This document shows, piece after piece, positions 17,715 to 27,418 of a stretch of DNA of 64,000 nt; within the stretch, counting starts at the first letter, position 1, and the number at the start of each line of letters is the position of its first letter. The notes under the pieces are model-generated. The model saw only the letters and a list, made by a program, of their open reading frames with translations. It was not told the DNA's origin and searched no databases. Where the stretch lies: the NCBI RefSeq assembly GCF_008124785.1, contig NZ_VNHU01000003.1:352357-416356 (forward strand), written 5' to 3'. The position numbers were made by a program, and so were the translations under genes. The stretch comes from Aquimarina intermedia. GTDB taxonomy: Bacteria > Bacteroidota > Bacteroidia > Flavobacteriales > Flavobacteriaceae.

Positions 17715-18347
17715 ATGGAATTATTAGATAAATTAAATTGGAGATACGCTGCTAAAGCAATGAATAAAGAAAAAGTTTCTCAAGATAAAATTGACAATAT
17801 TATTGAAGCTGCTCGTTTAGCTCCGACATCTAGTGGATTACAGCCTTTTGAAATAATAGTGGTCAAAAATCAAGAGATTAAAGAAAAAATTAGACCCATA
17901 GCCTGGAATCAATCTGTAATTACCGACTGCTCTCACCTACTCGTATTTGCTGCTTGGGACACCTATACAGAAGACAGGATAAATTATATGTTTGATTTGA
18001 CGAACGAGATTCGAGGTTTTAAAAACGAAGGTTGGGAAAACTACCGTCAACAATTATTACAAATGTATCCACAACAAGATGCAGAAGTAAACTATAATCA
18101 TGCAGCTAAACAAGCCTATATAGCGTTTTCACAAGCTATTACTGCTGCAGCTTATGAGGGTGTGGATGCTACACCTCTAGAGGGTTTTGATGCTGATAAA
18201 TTAGATGAAATTTTAGATTTAAGAGCCAAAGGCTTGCGAAGTGCTGTAATGCTTCCTTTAGGGTATAGAGATGCCGATAGTGATTGGTTAGTAAACCTAA
18301 AAAAGGTTCGAAAAAGCACCGAAGAATTAGTGACGGTTATTGAATAG
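17715..18347 (+). CDS. Nitroreductase family NAD(P)H-dependent oxidoreductase
   Basis: 210 aa. The N-terminal WRYAAKAMNKEKVSQDKIDNI and RLAPTSSGLQPFEIIVVKN contain the FMN phosphate-binding Arg and Ser pattern. The C-terminal LRSAVMLPLGYRDADSDW closes the FMN site. The protein matches NfsB/DrgA-type nitroreductases in length and motifs. Such enzymes reduce nitroaromatics, quinones or unsaturated carbonyls. The operon context with a YqhD-like dehydrogenase and a DJ-1 homologue supports a role in removing reactive electrophiles. Confidence 0.88.
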   Translation: MELLDKLNWRYAAKAMNKEKVSQDKIDNIIEAARLAPTSSGLQPFEIIVVKNQEIKEKIRPIAWNQSVITDCSHLLVFAAWDTYTEDRINYMFDLTNEIRGFKNEGWENYRQQLLQMYPQQDAEVNYNHAAKQAYIAFSQAITAAAYEGVDATPLEGFDADKLDEILDLRAKGLRSAVMLPLGYRDADSDWLVNLKKVRKSTEELVTVIE

Positions 18348-18380
18348 TTGCGTAGATTTTAAACGAAAAAAAAGAAAAAG

Positions 18381-19541
18381 ATGAACAATTTTGAATTAAA
18401 AAATCCTACTAAAATCATTTTTGGAAAGGATACAATAGAGAGATTAAAAGAAGAAATTCCTGCAGATGCTAAAGTATTGCTACTTTATGGTGGAGGAAGT
18501 ATCAAAAAGAATGGTATTTACGATCAGGTAAAAATAGCATTAGCAAATGTGGACGTTACTGAGTTTGGAGGGATTCCTGCAAATCCGGAATACGCTACGT
18601 TAATGAATGCTTTAAAAGTTATTAAGGAACAAAACATTACCTATTTACTAGCCGTTGGTGGCGGTTCTGTAATTGATGGAACTAAGTTTTTATCAGCCGC
18701 AGCTGTTTATGAGGGAGACACGCCTTGGGATATTCTTGCTAAAAATATTAGAACTGAAAATGGAATGCCTTTTGGAACTGTGCTCACATTACCGGCAACG
18801 GGCTCTGAAATGAATTCTGGGGCTGTAATTACACGTAAAGAAACCAAAGAGAAATTAGCTATGGGTGGACCTGGTTTGTTTCCTCAATTTTCAATTCTAG
18901 ATCCTGAAGTAGTAAAATCAATTCCACAACGTCAATTAGCAAATGGGTTAGCCGATGCTTTTACACACGTTTTGGAACAATACATGACCTACTCAGTGGA
19001 TGCTAAACTCCAAGATCGTTTTGCCGAAAGTATTTTGCAGACATTAATTGAAATTGCTCCGACGATACTGCAAGATGCGTTTGATTATAAAGCGGCTTCT
19101 AATTTTATGTGGAGCTGTACCATGGCGCTAAACGGATTAATCCAAAAAGGAGTGCCAACAGATTGGGCTATTCACGCAATGGGACACGAACTAACGGCGC
19201 TCTATGGTATAGACCATGCAAGAACTTTAGCCATTATGACCGAAAGTCATTACAAATATAATTTTGAAGCTAAAAAACAAAAATTAGCACAATATGGGGA
19301 ACGCGTCTGGAATATAACAGAAGGAAGCGTTGACGATAAAGCCTATGCTGCTATCGAAAAAACAACCGAATTTTTCAAATCTTTGGGGATCGATACTAAA
19401 TTGTCTGACTACACCGACGAGTATGAAGGAACAGCAGAAGAAATCTCAAAACGTTTTACAGAGCGTGGTTGGTTGGGATTAGGTGAGCATCAGTCCCTAG
19501 CACCAGAAAATGTTGAGAAAATTGTAAAAATGGCTTATTAA
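18381..19541 (+). CDS. Iron-containing NAD(P)H-dependent alcohol dehydrogenase, YqhD-like
   Basis: 386 aa, full length for the family. The nucleotide site GGGSVIDGTKF lies near residue 93. Metal-binding residues lie in GLADAFTHVLEQY and in AIHAMGHELTALYGIDHARTLA. The start MNNFELKNPTKIIFGKDTI is typical. YqhD enzymes reduce short-chain and lipid-peroxidation aldehydes with NADPH. It is the fourth gene of the TetR operon, 33 nt after the nitroreductase. Confidence 0.9.
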   Translation: MNNFELKNPTKIIFGKDTIERLKEEIPADAKVLLLYGGGSIKKNGIYDQVKIALANVDVTEFGGIPANPEYATLMNALKVIKEQNITYLLAVGGGSVIDGTKFLSAAAVYEGDTPWDILAKNIRTENGMPFGTVLTLPATGSEMNSGAVITRKETKEKLAMGGPGLFPQFSILDPEVVKSIPQRQLANGLADAFTHVLEQYMTYSVDAKLQDRFAESILQTLIEIAPTILQDAFDYKAASNFMWSCTMALNGLIQKGVPTDWAIHAMGHELTALYGIDHARTLAIMTESHYKYNFEAKKQKLAQYGERVWNITEGSVDDKAYAAIEKTTEFFKSLGIDTKLSDYTDEYEGTAEEISKRFTERGWLGLGEHQSLAPENVEKIVKMAY

Positions 19542-19568
19542 ATTATAAATTCTAAACGCACGTTACTT

Positions 19569-20369
19569 ATGAAACGATTAAAAGTTTTAGTACTACTGCT
19601 AACCGTTATTACAGCATCAAGTTGTAAAAACACTAACAATGAAAAACCTTCTGAAAAAGTGTCAGAAAAAAAAGTTGAACTACAAAAAGAAATGAAAATA
19701 TTATTTGTATTAACATCTCATGATGAATTAGGAGATACGGGAGAAAAAACGGGATTTTGGGTTGAAGAATTTGCAAATCCATATTACACCCTATTAGATA
19801 AAGGAGCAGCGATTACGATTGCTACACCAAAAGGAAGTGCTGCGCCAATAGACCCTAGAAGTGATGCATCAGATGCTGCAACTAAATATACCAAACGTTT
19901 TGATAAGGATGCTGAAGCAAAAGAGCGAATTGCAAACACAAAAGTATTAGCTGATATGAATCCAGACGATTTTGATGCGGTCTTTTACCCAGGAGGACAT
20001 GGTCCATTATGGGATTTGGCAAGTGATGCTACTTCTATTGCTTTAATTGAAAAGTTTAATAATCAAGAAAAGCCTATTGCCTTCGTATGTCACGCACCTG
20101 CAGCATTAAAAAATGTCAAAGATGAAAACGGAGATCCATTGGTAAAAGGCAAGAAAGTAACCGGATTTACAAATACTGAAGAAGCAGCAGTTGGACTTAC
20201 AGAGGTGGTACCATTTTTAGTAGAAGATATGTTGACAGAAAACGGAGGAATCTACTCTAAAAAAGACGATTGGACAGCATATGTTATTCAAGATGGAAAT
20301 TTAATTACTGGTCAAAATCCGGCTTCATCTGAATTAGTAGCAGAAAAATTACTAGAAAGTTTGAAATAA
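19569..20369 (+). CDS. DJ-1/PfpI-family (Hsp31-like) lipoprotein
   Basis: 266 aa. The signal MKRLKVLVLLLTVITASSC ends in a lipobox Cys, so the protein is probably anchored in the outer or inner membrane, unlike cytoplasmic Hsp31. The enzyme domain starts near residue 43 (MKILFVLTSHDELGDTGEKT) and has the nucleophile elbow AFVCHAPAAL and the acidic residue in GFWVEEFANPY. Family members degrade methylglyoxal (glyoxalase III) or repair glycated proteins. It is the last gene of the operon and is followed by a terminator. Confidence 0.85.
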   Translation: MKRLKVLVLLLTVITASSCKNTNNEKPSEKVSEKKVELQKEMKILFVLTSHDELGDTGEKTGFWVEEFANPYYTLLDKGAAITIATPKGSAAPIDPRSDASDAATKYTKRFDKDAEAKERIANTKVLADMNPDDFDAVFYPGGHGPLWDLASDATSIALIEKFNNQEKPIAFVCHAPAALKNVKDENGDPLVKGKKVTGFTNTEEAAVGLTEVVPFLVEDMLTENGGIYSKKDDWTAYVIQDGNLITGQNPASSELVAEKLLESLK

Positions 20370-20389
20370 ATACATGTTTTGAAATTTAC

Positions 20390-20418
20390 AAAAGGTTATC
20401 CATTAGGGATAACCTTTT
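20390..20418 (+). terminator. Terminator of the TetR operon
   Basis: AAAAGGTTATCC (20390-20401) and its perfect complement (20407-20418) flank a 5-nt loop, followed by GTGTTTTT. It is placed 21 nt after the DJ-1 gene stop. Confidence 0.9.
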
Positions 20419-20578
20419 GTGTTTTTAATGTTTTGTAAAAATGAGCTTTACACAGTTTTTTGGACACTACCCTAAAATATTAGTGGATAATTGATTAATG
20501 TCTTTTTGATTAGACCTAGTTCATAGTTATAATAAGAACGTTCATAGATCCAAAAAAATTGGGATATGTAACTAAAAA

Positions 20579-22227
20579 CTACTTATCCAACTCCGTCAAC
20601 ATAGCTCTTGCAGCTTTGCCAATGTTACCATTCGTATCTAATGTAATCGCATTACTGAGTACTTCTCTGGCTTTATCAGTATCGTGTAATGCTATATAGG
20701 CTTCCCCCATATTTTTATAAGTACTTGCAGAATTTGGGAAGAGTTGTACAATCATAGAAAACACTTGAATGGAAGCTTGAACTTGTGATGCATTTCCAGT
20801 TTGCAATAAAAGGTTTCCTTTTTTATTTAATTCTGTTTCAAAGTCGCAAAATGCATAGCGGGGATCTTGTACCATTTTAGGAAGTTCGTTTGCCAATTTT
20901 TCTGTTTGTCCGGATAGATATAGATCCGTTATATATTCGATGGGCTTAGGCTCAAAATTCTTTGCATTAAAGGTTAACGCTGCTTCTAATACAGGATCTT
21001 GATTACGTTTATAGTCATTAAAACTCATAGTTACCGGGATGCTGGGCGCTGTCCATTTAGCATTTTCTAGAGCGGGCATATCTTGCCACCATATATAGGA
21101 TAGATACGCTGTAATTTTGCTATTTGGTAATAGGACCGGTCGTGCATCTCCGTAAAAATTCACATTTTCTGAAGTCGGTTCACCCACCAAAATAGCCTCA
21201 GTATATCGGGTAATTTCATTAGTTAAATTCTGACATGCCGAAAACGTATCGCGTCCAATAATAAAATAGAAGCTTCCCTTTTTATTGATCTTTGGTCTTG
21301 CTAATAGTCCTTTTATTAACGGGAGATTGTTGTAATTGTTACCCCCGCCATTAAGACGAACATCGTAGACTAACTTTTCTATACTGTGTTTATCAATAAA
21401 TTCGAACATTCGGTCATAAAACTGCTCAAGAGTTTCGTTAGCATCATCAAATACAGAGCTTTGTCTAACATAGAGGGTTTTTATATCTTCTAAATATTCA
21501 AAATAGTACAGTTTATCTTCAAAATGTTTTAAATATAACGGGGTGGTATCTGTATTACGAGCGGTGAGCCACTGCGCAGTCGGGAGTGTAAAATTGAAGG
21601 CCTTTGGCTTATCTTTGACAGGGATGGTTTCAAACACATGCTCATAAACTTTTCCCTCTTTTTCTAATGTAAGTGTCACGTTTTCTGAAAGTTCAGGGAT
21701 GATGCCTTGTGCATGTAGTACCTCTGGCGACAGTAGAAATCGAAGCCCATAGGCTTTAAAATACTGTTCGTTTTCTATAGGGACTACAGGATGTATAAGT
21801 TCTAAAGCTTTGTCTATAGGTGTCTCACCTACCTTCAAAACTTTTGCGCCCAAAGCTTTTTTGTACCTTTATGAACACCTTCAATATAGATACCCTCATT
21901 AAAATGATACAGGTTTAGAGGTAAAATTCCGCTTCTGCCCTTTGTGCCATAGGGGATTTGTGTATGACCATACTTAAATTGAGAAACAATGCGCGCCAAG
22001 CCCACCCGAATTTCGTGTTCTTCTAAATTGGGAATATCTTTATAAAGCGCTTCCACTTGAGTGTCAAAATCTTCTTTAGTAGTTTTTACAAAAAGAGATG
22101 CATAGTCTTTATGTAGGGTATTTTGTAAAAACCGGAGATCTTCTTGCCATTGCTTTGCACTTATGGATTTCTGCGCTGATAAATGAAAGAAAAATAAAAG
22201 ACTGAAAATGATAAGTATATTCTTCAT
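20579..22227 (-). pseudogene. S41-family peptidase with C-terminal TPR, interrupted by a frameshift
   Basis: The first frame (22227-21835) encodes a signal peptide (MKNILIIFSLLFFFHLSAQ) and the N-terminal 130 residues. The rest (to 20579) lies in another frame. The break is in a run of six A (minus strand, near 21860); seven would restore GTKKALGAKVLKVGE. The second part has the S41 core DVRLNGGGNNYN, the nucleophile region RDTFSACQNL and a TPR unit near its end (YKNMGEAYIALHDTDKAREVL). It is probably an inactive pseudogene or a sequencing error; slippage on the A-run is possible. The intact family cleaves peptides in the periplasm. Confidence 0.75.
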
Positions 22228-22290
22228 GATAATTTTGATTAATTGTTATGAGTTTAGATCTTTTCAAATAAGAGGTTTTAGAAACTTCTT

Positions 22291-23592
22291 TTATTTTATT
22301 TCTCCATTATTTACACGTTCAAAAATTAAGGAAGCAAAACATTGTACTCCATATTTTATTGTTTTTTCGTCCACAGCAAAGTTTGGTGAATGCGGCATAG
22401 CGTTTATACCTTTTTCACTGTTAGATCCTCCAAGAAAGAAGAATACTCCTGGTACTTTTTGTTGATAGAACATAAAATCTTCCCCAAAATAAGGAACTTG
22501 TCCATAGAGTGGTTTAATCATTTCTTTGTTATAAAAACTTGCAATTGTTTGTGCTGCAATTTTTGTGAGGTTAGGATTGTTCATGGGGCTTCCGGCATAA
22601 TCTTTTGAATATCCGATGGAGATAAAAGCGTCTTTAAATTCAGAATTAAGGAGTTGCCTTTTTATTTTAATAGGTAAGCTATTTACTTGTCTTATGTCAG
22701 TTTCAAGGAAACTAGCATTATAAGAAGTAACCGACTTATCGGCATCTTTATGAAGCCTTGCTCCTTGTAAAATAAAGTAATCTTTAAAAATTGTTTCTTT
22801 GTTTGCCAACCCTATTGTAGGATCTGAAATCTTATTTATGATATCCCAAGGTGATCCGTCTTGTGAAATATTACGAACATAACCTTTTAATATACTATTC
22901 ATAAAGTTTTCTAATTCTTTTTCATCTGCATTAGGTTTGAATTTCACATTAAGTGTTTTTGTGTAGGCAAACAATTCATTACTTTTATAATTAATGGTTC
23001 CTGCTGCTTCTGGGCCAATATGCAATCCATAAATTTCATCTGGCTTAATCATGTCAAAAAGACCATCTGCAATCATGTCTTTTGCTCCAGTGAAAGTTTC
23101 TTCTGCTGGTTGGAAAATAAAATAGACGGTACCCTCCAAATTTTCTTTTTGTTGGGATAGAACGTTAGCTATTCCTAAGCCAATTGTTGTATGTATGTCA
23201 TGGCCACAAATATGTCTTATTCCTTTGTTTTTTGACGCAAAGCTAACGACATCTGGTTCATCTGTTTTTATAGCATCCATATCGGCTCGCCATGCAATTT
23301 TTTGACCTTTTTTGTCTCCTTCCAAAATTCCTACCACCCCATTTCCTCCTATATTTGTTTTTACTTCCAAACCTAAATCTCTTAAATATTCAGCAACTAT
23401 TTTGGAAGTTCTTTTCTCTTGCTTAGAAATTTCTGGATTCACATGAAAATCTCTTCTAACCTTAACTAGGATATCATAGATATCATCAGTTTGCTCTACT
23501 ATTTGCTGGTAGTGATGCGTGTTTTTATTCGATTGTGAAGAAAGTATTCTAACAGTAAATAAAAGGGCTAGTAGTGTGAGTTTTAATTTCAT
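22291..23592 (-). CDS. Secreted M20-family metallopeptidase / amidohydrolase
   Basis: 433 aa with a signal peptide (MKLKLTLLALLFTVRILSS). The M20D motifs are present: WRADMDAI, CGHDIHTTIGLG (metal His/Asp), QPAEETFTGA (catalytic Glu pair), GLHIGPEAAGTI and the late GEDFMFYQQKVPG. Such enzymes hydrolyse N-acyl amino acids or small peptides, here in the periplasm. It lies 63 nt upstream of the S41 gene in transcription order, and both are peptide hydrolases, so an operon is possible. Confidence 0.88.
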   Translation of the reverse strand: MKLKLTLLALLFTVRILSSQSNKNTHHYQQIVEQTDDIYDILVKVRRDFHVNPEISKQEKRTSKIVAEYLRDLGLEVKTNIGGNGVVGILEGDKKGQKIAWRADMDAIKTDEPDVVSFASKNKGIRHICGHDIHTTIGLGIANVLSQQKENLEGTVYFIFQPAEETFTGAKDMIADGLFDMIKPDEIYGLHIGPEAAGTINYKSNELFAYTKTLNVKFKPNADEKELENFMNSILKGYVRNISQDGSPWDIINKISDPTIGLANKETIFKDYFILQGARLHKDADKSVTSYNASFLETDIRQVNSLPIKIKRQLLNSEFKDAFISIGYSKDYAGSPMNNPNLTKIAAQTIASFYNKEMIKPLYGQVPYFGEDFMFYQQKVPGVFFFLGGSNSEKGINAMPHSPNFAVDEKTIKYGVQCFASLIFERVNNGEIK

Positions 23593-23719
23593 GATATAAT
23601 TTTTAGTTATTAATTACATCACAAATATGGTTTCATTTCCCTTTCAATAGTAGTACTTTACGTTGAAACGTAGGTTTTGTTTGTTGAAACATCGCAGGCT
23701 TCTTATGTATATATTGGTA

Positions 23720-24475
23720 TTACCTATTTAGCCAGTCTTTAAAATCGCTGGTTTTTTGTCGACTAACAATAAATTCCTGATCACGGGGATTTGTCAATGA
23801 TAACTTTACGCGATGATTGAAATATGATTCTATTTTCTGAATTGAAAATTTAGAGATTATCTGACCTCTGTTAATTCTGTAAAACTTAGTAGTATCTAAG
23901 GAACTAAACAATTGATCTACCGTCTCATCTATGATGTAGCGTTTGCTATGGGTCACGCCAAAAGTGATGCTATCTTGTGAATACACATATAAAAGTTCTG
24001 ATACCCTAATTTGTACGAAGCCACTCCCCTCTTTTACTAATATTCCTGAACGTTTTTGTGGGGTTTGCATGCTATTCAAAAGTTCTTTTAAAATAGTGGG
24101 TTCTATAAAATTTGAAACTATTTTAGTTTTTGAAAACTTGTCTAAGGCGGCGTCTAAGTCATTTTGTTTAATAGGTTTTAATAAATAGTCAATACTATTT
24201 ACTTTGAATGCTTCGATGGCGTATTGATCAAAAGCGGTAGTAAAAATAATAGGTACAGTCACTTCTATTTTTTGAAAAATTTCAAAACTTAAACCATCTG
24301 CCAGTTGAATGTCCATAAATACTAAATCCGGCGTCGTATTTTTTTGAAACCATGTAACCGCATCTTCTACAGAATCGATAATTATTAGTATTTCAAAATC
24401 AAGAACACTGTTGCTTAGCAAATTTTGTAATTGATTGGCAGCACGGGGTTCATCTTCTACGATTAGTATATTCAT
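23720..24475 (-). CDS. LytTR response regulator (second pair)
   Basis: 251 aa. The receiver has an acidic pocket (VEDEP) and Asp in DLVFMDIQLADG (about residue 56), with YLLKPIKQNDL. The LytTR domain covers about 145-251 (FYRINRGQIISKFSI). Its ATG overlaps the stop of the kinase gene by 4 nt. The adjacent M20 and S41 peptidases are candidate targets, 128 nt downstream on the same strand. Confidence 0.9.
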   Translation of the reverse strand: MNILIVEDEPRAANQLQNLLSNSVLDFEILIIIDSVEDAVTWFQKNTTPDLVFMDIQLADGLSFEIFQKIEVTVPIIFTTAFDQYAIEAFKVNSIDYLLKPIKQNDLDAALDKFSKTKIVSNFIEPTILKELLNSMQTPQKRSGILVKEGSGFVQIRVSELLYVYSQDSITFGVTHSKRYIIDETVDQLFSSLDTTKFYRINRGQIISKFSIQKIESYFNHRVKLSLTNPRDQEFIVSRQKTSDFKDWLNR

Positions 24476-25545
24476 GACCTTTCTTTTAGTGGTTGTAATA
24501 AGGGAAGAGCAACTGTAAATTGCGCTCCATCATTTTTGATGACGGGTGTTTTATTAGATATAAGTTGATACCGTTTTTTAATATTCTTTAGTCCAGTTTT
24601 TGTGGACGGAGTTTGGGTTGATTTTACTTTAATTTTGTTACGAACAACTAAGGTATCGGTTGTAACGGTTATTTTGATTAACAAGGGCTTACTTGCAGAA
24701 ACGATATTGTGTTTAATAGCATTTTCAAGCAAAAGTTGTAAACTCATAGGTACGATCAGTAGTGAGTGCTTATCTTCAGGAATAGTCCAATCCAGTTGTA
24801 GGTTATGTCCAAATCTTTCTAATTGGATGTTTATATAGGCTTTGGCAAATTGTAACTCTTTATTTAAGGTAATTAAATGGGAATCACCAAACTCTATAAT
24901 AAAACGATATATACCGGATAAATTGTCAACAAAATCCTTTGCATCTGCCTTAGTATCTTGCTCAATAATATCTCGTAAGGTGTTTAAACTATTGAAAAGA
25001 AAGTGGGGCTGCACCTGATTTCTCAAAGTATCTAACTGTGCTTGTATCATCAGTTGTTTAGTATGCTCCTCATCTCTAATTGATTTTTTAAGTCTGACAT
25101 AATAATAAACAGCTTCATAGATTGCCATGGTCATAATTGTGATCAGAATAATAGGTAACAGAACTTTTATATTTACATAATGATTGGAATTGAAACCCAA
25201 TAGACTAAAAAATTTTGCCATCAAAAACCCCCCTATTAAATCGACTAAAAGTATTACACTGATAATGGCAAAAATAAGAAGTAAAATACGTTTTAAATCA
25301 TCTTTAAAACTCGGGTATTTTTTTCGTAGAAAAATCAGAATATATCTTATAATTAACCAATCTATAATTGTAAATAACAAGGAAGCAAACCAGCCTATCA
25401 ATACCAGTTCTATCGACGGCCTCTCGGATGGATTGTTAAATAAATAGTTGGTTACGAAACTTAGAAATAAAATACCTAGCACAGAAAACCAACTGTCATT
25501 GAACCCTAAATAATGGATACGTTTCTGTTTATTGAATAATTGCAT
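24472..25545 (-). CDS. LytS-type sensor histidine kinase (second pair)
   Basis: 357 aa. Four hydrophobic segments (about 18-36, 46-72, 84-112, 122-148) have no large periplasmic loop. The His_kinase motif QVQPHFLFNSLNTL (about 198-211) and the ATPase box LLLENAIKHN and GLKNIKKRYQL follow. This four-helix architecture is common in Bacteroidota LytS proteins. It is the promoter-proximal gene of a two-gene operon with the regulator. Confidence 0.9.
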   Translation of the reverse strand: MQLFNKQKRIHYLGFNDSWFSVLGILFLSFVTNYLFNNPSERPSIELVLIGWFASLLFTIIDWLIIRYILIFLRKKYPSFKDDLKRILLLIFAIISVILLVDLIGGFLMAKFFSLLGFNSNHYVNIKVLLPIILITIMTMAIYEAVYYYVRLKKSIRDEEHTKQLMIQAQLDTLRNQVQPHFLFNSLNTLRDIIEQDTKADAKDFVDNLSGIYRFIIEFGDSHLITLNKELQFAKAYINIQLERFGHNLQLDWTIPEDKHSLLIVPMSLQLLLENAIKHNIVSASKPLLIKITVTTDTLVVRNKIKVKSTQTPSTKTGLKNIKKRYQLISNKTPVIKNDGAQFTVALPLLQPLKERS

Positions 25546-25860
25546 AAATGTTAGTTGATTAAAAGTATACTCCGTTTACGCTGAGAATATCTAAATGTAC
25601 TTTATAAAGTACATAAAACTTCAAAATGCTAACAACACTCTTTTGATTCTTATTTCAAAGTAACCGTTTTATATAAGGCATGAATGCTAATAACGGTATT
25701 ATTAGGATGGCATGCAAACCAAAAAAAAGCGGTGGTTAGCCGCTCAAATATCTTAGGATTTACAACAAATTAAAAGCATACTTTGTTGAAGCGTCGTACT
25801 CTGTATTTGAATTGTTACATTATTAGATATATTACAAATTAACACATATGCACGGAAAGA
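25546..25860. other. Spacer upstream of the second LytS gene
   Basis: AT-rich, with no ORF of merit. It should hold the kinase promoter near 25560-25620, but I see no exact TAnnTTTG on the minus strand. Confidence 0.4.
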
Positions 25861-25894
25861 GCCTGTAGCTAGAATCAATTTTCTAGCTACAGGC
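25861..25894 (-). terminator. Strong terminator after the leishmanolysin-like gene
   Basis: GCCTGTAGCTAGAA (25861-25874) and its perfect complement (25881-25894) flank a 6-nt loop. It is 31 nt past the stop of the minus-strand gene. Confidence 0.9.
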
Positions 25895-25924
25895 CCTTAA
25901 AAAAACATTCTTGTATCCTACTTA

Positions 25925-26953
25925 TTATTCTCCAGACGTTACAAAACCGATAGGTTGGAGCAACACTTCTCTACTCGCAATGTCAATACCTTGTTCTGTA
26001 TCCCCAGCGACCACACCAGGTGTTCCTCTGGGCAAATCATATGATTCTCCGACAGAAGCCGCACCGTAGCCTAGGTCCTTCATAGAGCCAGCAGTAATTC
26101 TACTGAGAGGATTTTCTCCTAGGTTTAAGAAGCCTGTCATCAACTCATTATTAAGAGCAGCCTCATCCCAATGGCCCAAAGCTGTACCGGGTCCAAAATC
26201 ACCTTCGATCGGTAATTCTTCCGTTCCTCCCTCGGCATTCCAGAACACATTTGCTTTTCTCCCTAAGAAATATGGATTACTATCGGTTCCTCCACGTAAA
26301 GTTCTGTCAAAACCAAATGGAGCTACGTTCCAAAGCGTACCAACACCCAAAACGTGACCCATTTCATGAACAATTACTTCTTCAAACAAATCCAATTGTT
26401 CTAAAAAGTCAAGATCAGCCACATCGAAGAACATTACTCCGGACAATGTCAAAAAATCATCGGTACGCACGAATCGAGGTCCTGCTTGTCCAAGAACATT
26501 CCCGGGTCCGTCAATAGGAGCTAATGCTACTTCAATAATAATATCATCAACCGTCCCTTCATCGACCAGCGGAGGAAATCCGTTAAAAGCTGAAGGTAGC
26601 GTACCCGTAAATGAAGGTACGTCTTTTATGATAATACGTTCCCATCTTGCAGCAGCAGCTTCAAAAACTTCAATTTGTCTATCTGTTGGAGGTAAAAGGT
26701 ACTTCAAAGTTATATTGAAACGTCCTCTATCTACACCGGGTGCCTCGGTGGCTTTCAAAGCTTCAGGACCTAAATCTTTAATAATAATGGGATCATCCGT
26801 ATAGGTTTTTAGGCTGATTTCAAGCTCTTTAGCATCAGATTCCTGTAATGTATCGGTTTCCGAAATTTCATCGGAACAAGCTGTAAACAAAAAGGTGCTG
26901 AGTACGATTCCAACTCCGATGACTCGAAGAGGATTTTTATAAGCGTTTTTCAT
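25925..26953 (-). CDS. Leishmanolysin-like (M8-type) zinc metalloprotease lipoprotein
   Basis: 342 aa from ATG 26953; a longer frame from 27016 would bury the signal peptide. The signal VIGVGIVLSTFLFTAC ends at a lipid-modified Cys. The zinc site is HEMGHVLGVGTLW (H196, E197, H200). The third His is H261 (ALGHWDEAALN), followed by the Met-turn ELMTG, the spacing expected of leishmanolysin rather than short metzincins. It is probably a cell-surface or secreted protease. It is monocistronic and ends in a strong terminator. Confidence 0.85.
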   Translation of the reverse strand: MKNAYKNPLRVIGVGIVLSTFLFTACSDEISETDTLQESDAKELEISLKTYTDDPIIIKDLGPEALKATEAPGVDRGRFNITLKYLLPPTDRQIEVFEAAAARWERIIIKDVPSFTGTLPSAFNGFPPLVDEGTVDDIIIEVALAPIDGPGNVLGQAGPRFVRTDDFLTLSGVMFFDVADLDFLEQLDLFEEVIVHEMGHVLGVGTLWNVAPFGFDRTLRGGTDSNPYFLGRKANVFWNAEGGTEELPIEGDFGPGTALGHWDEAALNNELMTGFLNLGENPLSRITAGSMKDLGYGAASVGESYDLPRGTPGVVAGDTEQGIDIASREVLLQPIGFVTSGE

Positions 26954-27016
26954 AAGAATAATTGTGTGTGAGTTAAAAAAAATTAGATAATTAAGATACC
27001 TCCAGCTTAACATCAT

Positions 27017-27418
27017 ATCGAGCTACGTTTTTCTCGAAAAGTAAAAATTAAACAAGGCACTTTGTTAAATGTAAAACAATAAAAAGATAAATACAATTAT
27101 TTTCAATTATTTAAGAATCAACAGAATAATTTAATTTCCCTGTACGGTTTAATCCACAAAGACTTTGTCTCAATTTAAATTCGCTTACTATTTTTTTGTC
27201 ATTATACAGCCGTATCCTCTACAGAATCGATAATAGTTAGTTTTTGGTTGATAGTTTTAATTCTTTTATGGTGGGTGTTTCACCTTTTGACACGTTATAA
27301 AACAGAATTATAGCTAATAATAGGGTAATACTCCCTTACAGACTTAGTGGTTTACCTATTGATACTTCTTTTTAATTGCTAGTTCTTTGATTACTTGATA
27401 ATCTCAAAAAAACAAAGA
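27017..27418. other. Divergent spacer with a decayed LytTR-gene fragment
   Basis: The minus-strand sequence around 27205-27240 encodes TIIDSVEDTAV, closely matching IIIDSVEDAVTWF of the regulator at 23720-24475 before running into a stop. This looks like a short leftover of a related regulator gene. The rest is AT-rich and unassigned. Confidence 0.35.
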
